A DNA stretch of 64,000 bases from Symbiodinium natans. Lineage: Eukaryota; Sar; Dinophyceae; Suessiales; Symbiodiniaceae. Positions within the stretch are counted from its first letter, which is position 1. Each line of letters opens with the position of its first letter. Positions 52,001 through 61,526 of this stretch are shown one piece after another. The stretch is from NCBI GenBank assembly GCA_905221605.1, contig CAJNDS010001879.1:674973-738972 (forward strand), read 5' to 3'. Position numbers and translations under genes: made by a program. The notes below the pieces were generated by a model that saw nothing but the letters and a program-made list of their open reading frames with translations, made no database searches and was not told where the DNA came from.

Positions 52001-55000
52001 TTTGGAGTTTCACACGGTTTCCTTCCGCCTTACGAGTCCCCTGCCATGTCAAGCCACTGGCTGAGCAAACCTGGCTGGCCGTGGCCAACAACCAGAGCAG
52101 TGTTACTTGGAAGAGTAGCTACAATCAGCCAAAGTTGTGGCATGAGGGGCTTCGCAAGTAGAGAGAACAACTTCCCCGTTCGCTGGAGTCCTGCAGCCAG
52201 ACGTACCAATATGGGCTGCTCCACTCCAACTTCCTGTGTTTTTTGCTTTTTTTGCTCTACTCGACTGCTCTGACGCAAGCCCGCAGGCCTAATGTCCCCC
52301 AACGTCACGAGATGCAGCTTCCTCCGAGTACTGTAGACTGTCGTGTTCCACACTGCAAGGATGCATTCTGTGAGGGCCGGAGCGGTCCAACCGCCGGGTC
52401 CAAAGTTTGCGATGTGAAGCAGGCTTCTTGCCCGACCTACCATGGGCCCACGAGAGCTCCTTCATGAACTGCAGCTTTGGCCAGCGCTGCGCATCGCACC
52501 AAGTAGGGTGAGCTGTGGCTTTCGCATGCTTGCTGATGTCGTCCTCCTGACCTGAAAAAAAACACAGACAAGTCAACCCACAACCAGGGCGAGGAAACAC
52601 CATAAACGCAGGAGTGCCGAGCTGCAAGACAATTGGAAGGGCTTGGAGTCTGGGGCCCTTCATTTCCTCCATTTTCCTCCTAGACGGGTTAAGGTACAGC
52701 CTTTACACGCCCTGTGCTATGAGTGAAGCTTCAGGCTAAAGCCACAGCTCACACGTCCCCCCCATGCGGTTTCTTGGCACAAGCCGTTTGGCGACTGCGA
52801 ACGCTATGCAGCCGCCTGCATCTGTGTGGGTGACACCGATGCTTGTGAGGTCGTACAGTGCCGGTGTTTCCGACTCCAGACCTCCAAGCTATGATGTTCG
52901 TACTCGTACCTGTACAGAAGAGACGCGGGCATCGAGCAGAAACATGGCTTGCAGTGTGTGGCTTGAAGACCATGCGCAACTCACTGGAGTTCGTTTCAGC
53001 TGCAGTGTTCTGGAGTGTTGGATCTGAATGATTTACTGTAGGGCTGGTTTCGGGGTCGAAGGACGAGAAAGGAAAGAAATAGGAGGCAAGAAAACGCTCG
53101 TCTGGTAACCCAACCAGGCCCTCATGCAGGGACAGAAATGACTGAAATGCTCAAGATCTAGAATCTAGATGTGCAGTCACATGGCGCTTCACATGGCTAA
53201 CTTTTCTTGCCTCGGATCCCGAGGAAAAATTGAGGACGTCACCGACTGGGCAGCTGATGGCGGAGATTGCCTGAGACTCGGAGGGACGGAGGGCGGCACA
53301 TGAGACTTCTGTTTGGGAGGTCTTGAGAATCCGACAATCTCTAGGGCCCTTGCGGCTGGGGGAAAGTAAGATCAAGGCTGCTTCAGCAGGCCAGATGCTG
53401 GCACCTACCTCCCTCAGTATCGTATGCAAGGCTTAATGTATCAGGGTCAAGGGCGGTTTCATGCCTACACAGAAATGTGTGGCCACCGTTTTATGTGTAT
53501 ATTCGCAATGCTAGTAGGCTGTGCTGACATCTGCGCGAGTAGCCATCCGACCCGGCGTACTCTAAGTTTAGTTCGATGACTCGTGGCTCCGCGTAAGACG
53601 CCTCCAACACAGGGATGCACCTTGTCCTCGATCCTGCCTCGATCTATTCCCTGGCAGAAGCCAGTTCGCAGTCAGGGCTATGGCAAGCTGTCACGTAGAA
53701 TCATGTGTCATATGTGTTTGTCAGTGGTCTCTCGTTTCTATAAGCATTCCATCTTGACGTGTTGCGGCCAGTAGCCCCTTAGTTGTGGGGCCGTTGTGGG
53801 GGCTGAATGACTGATCCCTTAAAGCCAGAGTCGTGGGGACTCTCAGTGTTTTTTGCACTGAGCTCTAAGCACCCGCGAACTTGCATGTTGTGCTGATGAG
53901 TGCCATGAACCAAGCACCTGTTTCAGAGCTTCATGAACTCCTGGCCCACACACACACACCCGCGCGCACTCTCTCTCTCTCTCTTTCTCTCTCTCTCCGG
54001 TGTTTATGCATTCCACAGGCCAAACAAAACCACGACAACACATTTTGCGTCGTCGAGGGTCTTGCCCGTTCAGGTGGAGACTCTATAATGGCTGCACTGC
54101 CAGCGCCCACGCGCGGTCAACCTTGAACATGTGGTCTACGGTCACTACGGCATGACCTCGGATTTGCGCATCTGCGCTCGCTCCCGCCCGAGCTCTGCTC
54201 CCCAGCTCGTCCAGAGTGCTTCAGTCACCACTAAGCCCTTATGCAGGACTTCTTTGCTCTCGAATCTACTGTGATGCATCATGTGGGAAGGTGGCGGAGT
54301 TCTTCGAATTCTACCAATTTAGGCCGTGGGTGTTGGGGGCTCTAGCTTGCGCATCGGATGTCAGTGTTTTTTCCTTGCAGATTCGTGGCAGATTCGTTGT
54401 GAGCATCAACCAGCAACCAGTTTGTGCAGAATGTTGTTGTGGCTTCTGGGCACCCCGGTTGGGATTTTGGATGCGACCTATGCTTTGAGAAGCCAGCTGT
54501 GAATACAGCTTGTGTGGTCCTGGGATCTTGAAGACCTGTAAACAAAGTATGGAGTTCGGTTGTTATTTGTTAAGGGCAGTCTCGTTTTGCATCTGTTCTT
54601 CCGGATGCAGTCGGCTCGCAAGGGTAGCGTTTACTCGGCTGAACCTTTACAACAGGACTGCAGGGAGTGCATGGGGCGCGGGGCACAGCTTGGGTGCCAG
54701 ACGTTCAGGGAGTTCAGTGACGTATTTGGGGTTCTGAGTTTTGAGCTTGGTCTCGTGGACGAACATGACCAAGGCAGACACGCGCTCTGCAATGTTTTTT
54801 GCGACGAAGTTTTTTCGTCTTGGTTATCTTGGTTGAACATAGGATCCTAGCAGTTAGTCTGCACTGACCCTGTGGTTCTCACAGACGTTGATGCTTGTTT
54901 TCCGCGCCTAAAAGGCTGAGCACGTCACTTGCACCTGGACCTTGCAGAGATCTTTTTGCATCCGGCTAGTTGGTGAAGGGCATGAACCATGCGATGGTCA

Positions 55001-55775
55001 GGGAAAGTAAGCGAGTGAATGATGACGACGATGATAAGGATGCTGACGGCAGCCATTGCACAAACATCATACGAGTTTATCTCGACTTTCAGAACAGGAG
55101 CCATGGCTTCAGCGCTGCTGCGAGGCCTATCGCGTTCATCGCGGAGGCGTGCCCGAACTCCGAGAATGCCCTATAAGCCCCGAATGCGATTAGCTTTTGG
55201 GGCTGCTGGGAGGGTTGAGGAGGGCATGTGGTTTCAGGATGTCCACGCTGGAACTTCAGTCTTGAGTGCTGATTGTGGACACGGAGCCGAGGTTGTCTCT
55301 GTACTCGTCCCGGCGTTTTGCGTCAGCGGGCTCCGTGAACCAGGTCTTCGATCTCTTCGAGAGGAGCGTTGGGCTGCCAATGACAGCTACTCCTCATTGC
55401 TGATAGAGCACACAGTTTGCCTTCGTTTGGGGGTTCTTCGTCACCTGCAAGAGAAGTCAAGGTTACATTGTGCTAACTGGTTCACTTGCAGGGGCCATCT
55501 TGGAGTTCAAATGTGACCAGGTCGCAACATATTGCCGTTTGCAGACGGATGCCACTGCCGAATCATGTGGCAGTCGTGGTATTGTCCCATCATACTAACA
55601 TTTACTGGCTTTGTCGCTGCATTGTTTGCCACTGCCTTGCTGTTGACATGGGACATCATGGGACCCTTATGCCAACAGCGAGTCTCAGCGGACACAGCCG
55701 CACAGCGCTCCGGACAGGAACGAGGAAGGACAGATAGCAGGACAGGACTAGGAGGACAGAAGGCTGCCCGATAGC
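49020..55775. other. Non-coding stretch
   Basis: No gene is recognised. It holds a run of about 18 C at about 50790-50807 and CA/CT microsatellites at 53948-53997. A 198-codon minus frame (51173-51769) and a 165-codon plus frame (55019-55516) have no recognisable domain. Confidence 0.45.
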
Positions 55776-56166
55776 CGCCAGCAGGCCTGTCAGGCCAGCG
55801 ATTGCACCGCAAAACATCAGCCACATCGCAGCGAGAAGGCTTTTCAAGTCGGCGATTGCATCGAACAACCATGGCCATATAGCGGCTAGCAGCCCTCAGG
55901 CGTGCGATTGCACCGCGAAACAGTTGGCCACATAGCGGTCAGCAGGCCTCTCAGGACGGCGTTTGCGCCGCAAAACGATTGCCATGTCGTGGCCACAGGC
56001 CTTTCAAGTTGGCGATTGCACCGCCAGTAGCCAATAGTGGCCAGCAGGCCTTTCAGGCCGGACTGTAGGGCAAGACAGTGGGCCATATAACGGTCAGCAG
56101 TGCCAGCAGGCCTCTCAGACTCAGGCCGGCGATTGGGCCGAAAAACAGCCGCCGTACAGCGGCTCG
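55776..56166. repeat. About 54-bp minisatellite, seven diverged units
   Basis: Units begin with a CAGCAGGCCTNTCAGG-type phrase, continue with CGGCGATTGCACCGCAAAACA variants and end with GGCCATATAGCGG variants. There are about seven units with substitutions and small indels. Because the unit is close to a multiple of three, short frames cross it. Confidence 0.75.
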
Positions 56167-58493
56167 GGCAGCAAGCCTCTGTCAGTCACAGAACCGATCA
56201 CAAGGCTCCTCTCAAAGTCCGTCGAGGGGCGCGTCGAGGGGCGCGCCAGCACACCCATCCAGACAAGGGGCTGTGCTTATCTTCCTAGCACATGCCGGTG
56301 CTGATACCGCAGTTCCCACTGCATGTGACCAGCTCGGTCCTGAACAAAATGCCTCAAAGTGAGCTGCCAAATCCTTTGGGGAGTCAGCTCGTTTCCGCCC
56401 AAGCAGACTGGCAAGACAACGCCGCAACGCAAGACGGCGCGAAAGCGAGGAACACCCTGCCTTCATCATGCAGCATGTTGCAACCGTTGCAACCACAACA
56501 AGATCACAACAAGCAACAAGCGAGGTTCGATGTTCGAGTCACAGAGGCTACCTTCCTCGAGGTTCATTTCCAAATGAACCCAGGAATGCCTCCAAAACCC
56601 TTCCTCAAAATATCCTGAAACCAGAAAGCCCCGCGTGAATCCTGCATTCGGACTCCAAGATCCCTATAAGAAGCAACGCTACAGCTCAGCTCCTGCGTCA
56701 GACCTTAAGTGCTTCCCTCTACCAGCCCTCGGTCCGTGGCACTGGGGTTTATAGGGTTTATAGGGTTTAGAGGGTTTATAGGGTTTATAGGGTTTATAGG
56801 GTTTATAGGGGTTTTTATAAGGTTTTTCGGGTTTTTCGGGTTATTCGGGTTATTCGGGTTTAGGGTTTAGCTGGTCTGAATACTGGGGGTGGCCCGCAAA
56901 AGCATGTACGCGGCTCACCTGCATCGGTGGGAGGTATGATACCAAAACATTCACATATGGCCACTTCCTCAACACCTTTTGACAACTCCGTCAGCACCCT
57001 ACATCTGCAACCCCACAAATCTTGAAGAAACGACTTAAATCCCACAAGCAGGCATGGCAAAGGCGACTACATCGGCGAAGAGATCTCACAGCTGGAGCAC
57101 GCCCTTCAGGCGGCAGACTTGGCCCAAAGGCCTCCTGGCAGGGATCGCTTGCAATTCGAGTTCGAGTTTTTTTTTGTTTTTTTTTTTTTTGTGTGTGTGT
57201 GTGTGTGAACCCTGATACTAAGCTAAGGGACTTGGACACGCGCCTTGGGTAAGGTTCAACTGAGATCCAGCAGCTCGCCCTCTTAGGGTCGAGCGACTTC
57301 GTGCCTTGGTTGTGCCTTGGTTGCTCCTTGGGTGCCCTGACGGGCCATCGCCTCTTGGGTGCCCTCCGGGGCCAACGCACCTTGGTCTGGGAAACGGGGG
57401 CGGGGTGGGACAGTGCATGTGAGTGTGTGAGTGTGTCTGTGTGTGGGGGTGTTGCCTTGCGTGTGAGCCTGAGCACCTGTGGGAGTGCAGTGCCAAAGGC
57501 ACCGCTTGATTTCAAAGCCTCGAGGCCATGCATAGAGATGCGGTGAAGGACGCAGATCAACGGGCTCCTAAAGCAAGAGCCGAAAGATGCTCCAGGATGG
57601 AATTATACGATGTGAGAACGAAGCTGAGAGCTTCAGTCGAATTTTCCCGCAGGGGGATTGGGCCTGATGCTTCTACCCAATCCAACGAAGCTATGAAGCA
57701 TCAGGGGATGTGGAGTTTGGCCAGCTCCATGTACCTGCAATCTTTTCCAGGAGTCCCTATGGGATTCCCCTGTACTGAGGTGATGCAGCCACTTCTGATT
57801 TCACACTTCTGATTTCACTCTTCTTTCTTTCTCTTTCTATCTCCAGTCATGTCCTGTGTACCTGCTTGTGACCTGAAGTTTCAGCACCTCCTGGATGAGA
57901 TCTGGCAACAGTGTACCATTGTACAACAATCTCTGGTTGACCTCCCTCTCTCCGTGTGTGGGCTTCATCGCCCAAGGGCAATTCACCCGTTTGGGCATTG
58001 CCTGATTCCCGGATGGGGATCACCCAAGTAAACAGAGAGGCTTCAGTGCCAGATGAGCCTTGGTAGGCACCCAGTGCTATGAGCGGATTCTCTCTCTCTC
58101 TCGAGGTACCAGCCATGCCGGCTGAAGCTCAAAGTCGCCAATAAGGGCGGAACCGGACATTGTTGCAGGGTGTCTCAAACCCAGTCGTGAGACATAGACG
58201 AGGTGGTCTAACTCTCTATTCGTGGGTCTCGACCCGAGTCGTATTTCCGGTGGTTGCCCCTCTGCTGCAATTTGCCATTTTTCCTTTCTTGATTGACTGC
58301 ACCCTTTCATCTGGTTTGATGGTTTCTCACCTTTCAGGCTCAGTGCCCCGGACCACAGTTAACTACTTCCGACTGTGCATTGCTTTGCTGTGAGCATACA
58401 TGTGTTTGCGAGTGCAGTTCTGCAACATGGTCGAGTTGATCTTTCAGTTGCTGCAGACCTTTCAGTTTCATTTTTCGCAGTAGATTTTCTGCC
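56167..58493. other. Region upstream of the retroelement
   Basis: No gene is recognised. It holds a GGGTTTATA array (56747-56874), a T run followed by GT units at about 57169-57207, and CT-rich segments ending in CAG near 57845 and 58340. A 189-codon minus frame (56991-57560) has no recognisable domain. The 5' untranslated part of the retroelement probably lies in the last few hundred bases, but I see no boundary or target duplication. Confidence 0.45.
56747..56874. repeat. GGGTTTATA array grading into TTCGGGTTA and TTTAGGG
   Basis: A nine-base variant (GGGTTTATA) of the telomere heptamer is repeated about six times. It is followed by GGGTTTTTC and GGGTTATTC units and finally TTTAGGGTTTAG. 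It looks like a telomere-like array that has re-expanded on a mutated unit. Confidence 0.8.
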
Positions 58494-59855
58494 ATGTCTT
58501 GTCAGTATGACGACGAGGATTTCTCACCCCAAGGTGCAGATATCACACGGATGCCAGTGGTCGGAGCAATTGGACCAGACCCTTCCTCACTCCCTTTTCC
58601 TAGGTTTGGTCAATTTCGCGAAGTGGACATTCCTTTTGACCCTCTTGACGCTGGCCGGGACATAGTGGTCACAACTCGACCTTCCTCCCCTTCTCGCACT
58701 CCGACTTCCCCGGTGACGAGTTCTTCTAGCGCTGAAATGGAAATACCCGAACTCCCTCTCTCCCCACCAAGTGCGTCACCCAGAGTGGGTCCAGCAAAAC
58801 GCCGCGCTCTTCACGCAAAAGGCTCCATAGGGGATGAGGCCAGGCGCTTCAACATGCTTGGTGCTCTCGAGACCGCGGAAGCCTCAGCCACTTCAACAGA
58901 ATTGGAAGCGGACGAGAACATGCCACATGACTCAGAGCAGACACTGCAGACTGTGCTAAGGGTAGCAGGGCATACCGCGTCGCAACCTGTTACGCCGCAG
59001 AATCCCGCCCGACATGCAGGTGATCCGGTATTTGCTCAGGGCTCAGTGGATATGAAACAAACCCAGCCAATTCAGCATGCTGTGGGAGGTGCAGTCTCAG
59101 TGCGTTTGCTCAGCTGGGACACTAAGCTCACTATGACGATGCAACCAGCCGGGCTAATTGAGCGGAACTCCGCCATCCTGCAGGACCTTTATCGAGCAGC
59201 CCAGATTCAACCACCGCCCGAATTTGAACTCAAATTTCTGGCCACGGTTATGCAAACTTTCACGGGCCCAAAAGCTCAGCTCTTCAGAGAAGCCACTTTT
59301 GCAGAGACTCGTCAGACTGTCTATTGGCTTCATCACTTAGCCACACCGTTTGTGCAATATCAGGACAATCAAGACGCACACCGGTTTCTGTTGCATCTTG
59401 CTCACGGAACTGATCCGGCAGGTTTGGAAGGTATCCTGACTTCTAGGTACCTGGCGCCCGCTTCTGTGGCAGATGGAATGGAGGCAGTCGGCCACTATTG
59501 CCAGGCTACACCTTGGCCCGACAACGCCAGTCAATTGCAAGCGCTTGACAAGGTTGTCGGCAGCGGCAAATTCGGTTGCCCAGGCATCATTATGGGCTAC
59601 GCATCTCTGCCAGGACCGCACTATGTGTTGAAATCAGGCGGAGGGCTGGAAGCACAGCAAGCCTGCTTGCTTCATGCCGGGGTACACTTCAAGTCAGAGG
59701 GCAAATGGGTCCTGCATTCCGATCGTAGCTCGGTTACGGCTATTGCACTCGCAGTGCGGAAGCATTTTCTGCCACTGAGAGATTCCCGAGGCAGACCCAT
59801 CTTTCAAGTAGCTCCCACGCATGCACAACAGGTGCAGCAGAACATGTCTTCATAA
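58494..59855 (+). CDS. Retroelement ORF A, unknown; HGT-containing C-terminal domain
   Basis: 453 codons from an ATG. Residues 1-110 are acidic, then Ser/Thr/Pro-rich and disordered, with a basic patch (AKRRALHAKG, about 101-110). Residues about 200-290 look helical. From about residue 297 there is a folded-looking region: LLHLAHGTDPAGLEGIL with HGT at residues 304-306, then GHYCQATPW (about 331-339), a Gly-rich turn with GCPGIIMGYA, and GVHFKSEGKWVLHSDRSS near the end. A hydrophobic-HGT-(8)-IL pattern followed by a conserved Tyr resembles the start of ADP-ribosyltransferase folds (PARP and KptA types). I do not see a convincing catalytic Glu, so this is only a resemblance. The next frame begins 237 bases downstream. 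It could instead be an independent host gene. Confidence 0.6.
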   Translation: MSCQYDDEDFSPQGADITRMPVVGAIGPDPSSLPFPRFGQFREVDIPFDPLDAGRDIVVTTRPSSPSRTPTSPVTSSSSAEMEIPELPLSPPSASPRVGPAKRRALHAKGSIGDEARRFNMLGALETAEASATSTELEADENMPHDSEQTLQTVLRVAGHTASQPVTPQNPARHAGDPVFAQGSVDMKQTQPIQHAVGGAVSVRLLSWDTKLTMTMQPAGLIERNSAILQDLYRAAQIQPPPEFELKFLATVMQTFTGPKAQLFREATFAETRQTVYWLHHLATPFVQYQDNQDAHRFLLHLAHGTDPAGLEGILTSRYLAPASVADGMEAVGHYCQATPWPDNASQLQALDKVVGSGKFGCPGIIMGYASLPGPHYVLKSGGGLEAQQACLLHAGVHFKSEGKWVLHSDRSSVTAIALAVRKHFLPLRDSRGRPIFQVAPTHAQQVQQNMSS

Positions 59856-60092
59856 CTTCTCGAGGCGAGCTGATTGCAGAAGTGCTGAAACATGTTGCAG
59901 TAGTGCGTTCACCTTACATGAGTGAGCTACAATTTCGAGCGAATTGCACATTCTTGCCAAGCTTTGCACACATGAGTCCGACTGGCGCCGCTCACCGCCA
60001 AACTCCACGCAACGTCATACTTTGTGCTCAAGCGGTGGTCGTCAACCAATCCTTGTAGGCTGGGTCGGGACGTTGTTGCTCGGTTAGCTGTC

Positions 60093-61472
60093 ATGGCTCG
60101 GGGAGATTCTCGTGCACGTTCTCGTGCGCGGTCCAGGAGTAGGCACGGCAGGACACGCCGCGCCTCTCGAGGCCGGAGTCCCCTTCAGCGCAGTCCCCCC
60201 CATCGTCGTCAGGGTGATGCTCGATCCAACAGTCGGTTTCCCAACAATTGGGAGTCCACGCCTCAGGAGTATGATGCTCAAAAGGTGTACGGGCTCAGTC
60301 TACCGCGGAAGGTGCTCTCGAACCGCTACACCCGTGAGCTTCAGATTGATGGTGCGGATATCATGGATGTGCGATTATCCCAGGTGACCACCAATGGCCC
60401 GAACAATTGGGGTCTTCGCAGTTTGGCTTGGGGGCGCCAGACAGTGTGGGAGGCATTCAGATCCCGCCAGGAAGCAGTCTTCGCCGGAACCCTAGTCTGT
60501 CATCTTCGAGGAGATTCCAAAGAAGCAGGTCCCAGCTCCCAAGCACCAGATTTGAACGCCGTTCTCACGGAGATGACTAAGGTAGCCAATCCAGGCCAGG
60601 ACCCCTACAACTGGGACAACAGATATGCCTCCATCAAATCCTTATGTGCTGAACTTGCTCAGTTGATTTCTCAGAAAGGTCCGCAGCAAGCCAATCAGCA
60701 CTTGCTTGACAAGGTTCGTGAGCTCCAGCAGGAGAATGCACGACTTAAGTCTTCCAGTGCAGCAACCATGGACGCATCAGCAAGACCATCTCCAGCCCAG
60801 TCTTCCCTTCCCGTTACCCGCCGCAGAGGGACCAACCCCAACCCAAGCCGTCCCGCCTCCGCCCGCCCACCCCATTCAGGGAAGCGCACACCCAGCACAG
60901 GTGGCATTGGACACTCCCAGGCCCCCCCCGCCCGACGTGGCCGCACCGCCAAAGAAGACCTCCGCGACTTTGGCGAAGACGGACCAGAGATCGTCCCCAC
61001 CGACCCCGAAGATGAAGCACCTGTGAAATCCGGCGCCTCAGGTGCCACACGGCGTGTCTCCACCCCTTCTCCCAACCACGACGACGAGGATGACCAGACC
61101 GTCCTCGGCGGCCAGTCGGAAGCGGAAGAAGAGGACCTCCGCGACTCAGGACCCGCCCCGGCGCAGGACACCGTTCAGCAATTCCAGCGTGCGGACAATC
61201 CAGCTTTCTTGAGTGAGTGCATCCCAGACAACATGAACTTTGCTACTATCAACCGCTGGATCTCCAGTCAGGTTGGCAAAGAGAACATGACCAAGGTTCA
61301 GGCAGCAGCGGATGAACTTCAAGCAGCGCTGCAGAGATTGAACCCAGGCGAAAGGCCTGCAGTAGATGCTATGACAGTTGCTTGGGGGTTGCAAGTCTCC
61401 ATAGCTTCAAAGCTACCTGAGAAAGCTTTGATCAAGCTGTTGGCCACATGCCACCACCTCGCTCAAGAGTGA
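60093..61472 (+). CDS. Retroelement ORF B, gag-like RNA-binding protein
   Basis: 459 residues from the ATG at 60093 (the frame is open back to 60024, but without ATG). The first 35 residues are Arg/Ser repeats (ARGDSRARSRARSRSR), typical of RNA-binding tails. Residues 50-200 look folded (YGLSLPRKVLSNRYTREL, NNWGLRSLAWGRQTVWEAF). A short coiled coil, DKVRELQQENARLK, lies at about 206-219. Next comes a Pro/Ser/Arg-rich linker, an acidic stretch (DDEDD near residue 330) and a helical C-terminal 80 residues. No zinc knuckle is seen. The order basic tail, coiled coil, globular end is that of retroelement ORF1/gag proteins that coat RNA. It ends at TGA 61470-61472, and the same frame stays open downstream. 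Confidence 0.7.
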   Translation: MARGDSRARSRARSRSRHGRTRRASRGRSPLQRSPPHRRQGDARSNSRFPNNWESTPQEYDAQKVYGLSLPRKVLSNRYTRELQIDGADIMDVRLSQVTTNGPNNWGLRSLAWGRQTVWEAFRSRQEAVFAGTLVCHLRGDSKEAGPSSQAPDLNAVLTEMTKVANPGQDPYNWDNRYASIKSLCAELAQLISQKGPQQANQHLLDKVRELQQENARLKSSSAATMDASARPSPAQSSLPVTRRRGTNPNPSRPASARPPHSGKRTPSTGGIGHSQAPPARRGRTAKEDLRDFGEDGPEIVPTDPEDEAPVKSGASGATRRVSTPSPNHDDEDDQTVLGGQSEAEEEDLRDSGPAPAQDTVQQFQRADNPAFLSECIPDNMNFATINRWISSQVGKENMTKVQAAADELQAALQRLNPGERPAVDAMTVAWGLQVSIASKLPEKALIKLLATCHHLAQE

Positions 61473-61526
61473 CTTGGGCAGCATCTTGAGGCAGGGTCGC
61501 CGCGCGCGCGGGACTCAGACCCTGCC
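61470..61526 (+). promoter_or_regulatory. Candidate stop-codon readthrough site with 3' hairpin
   Basis: TGA followed by CTT joins two long frames in register. Starting 17 bases after the TGA, GGCAGGGTC (61490-61498) pairs perfectly with GACCCTGCC (61518-61526). The 19-base interior contains the self-complementary CCGCGCGCGCGG (61500-61511), giving a stacked, very GC-rich stem. A stable structure a short distance 3' of a leaky stop is a known readthrough stimulator in some retroviruses and RNA viruses; its use here is inferred. A simple nonsense mutation is the alternative. Confidence 0.5.
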
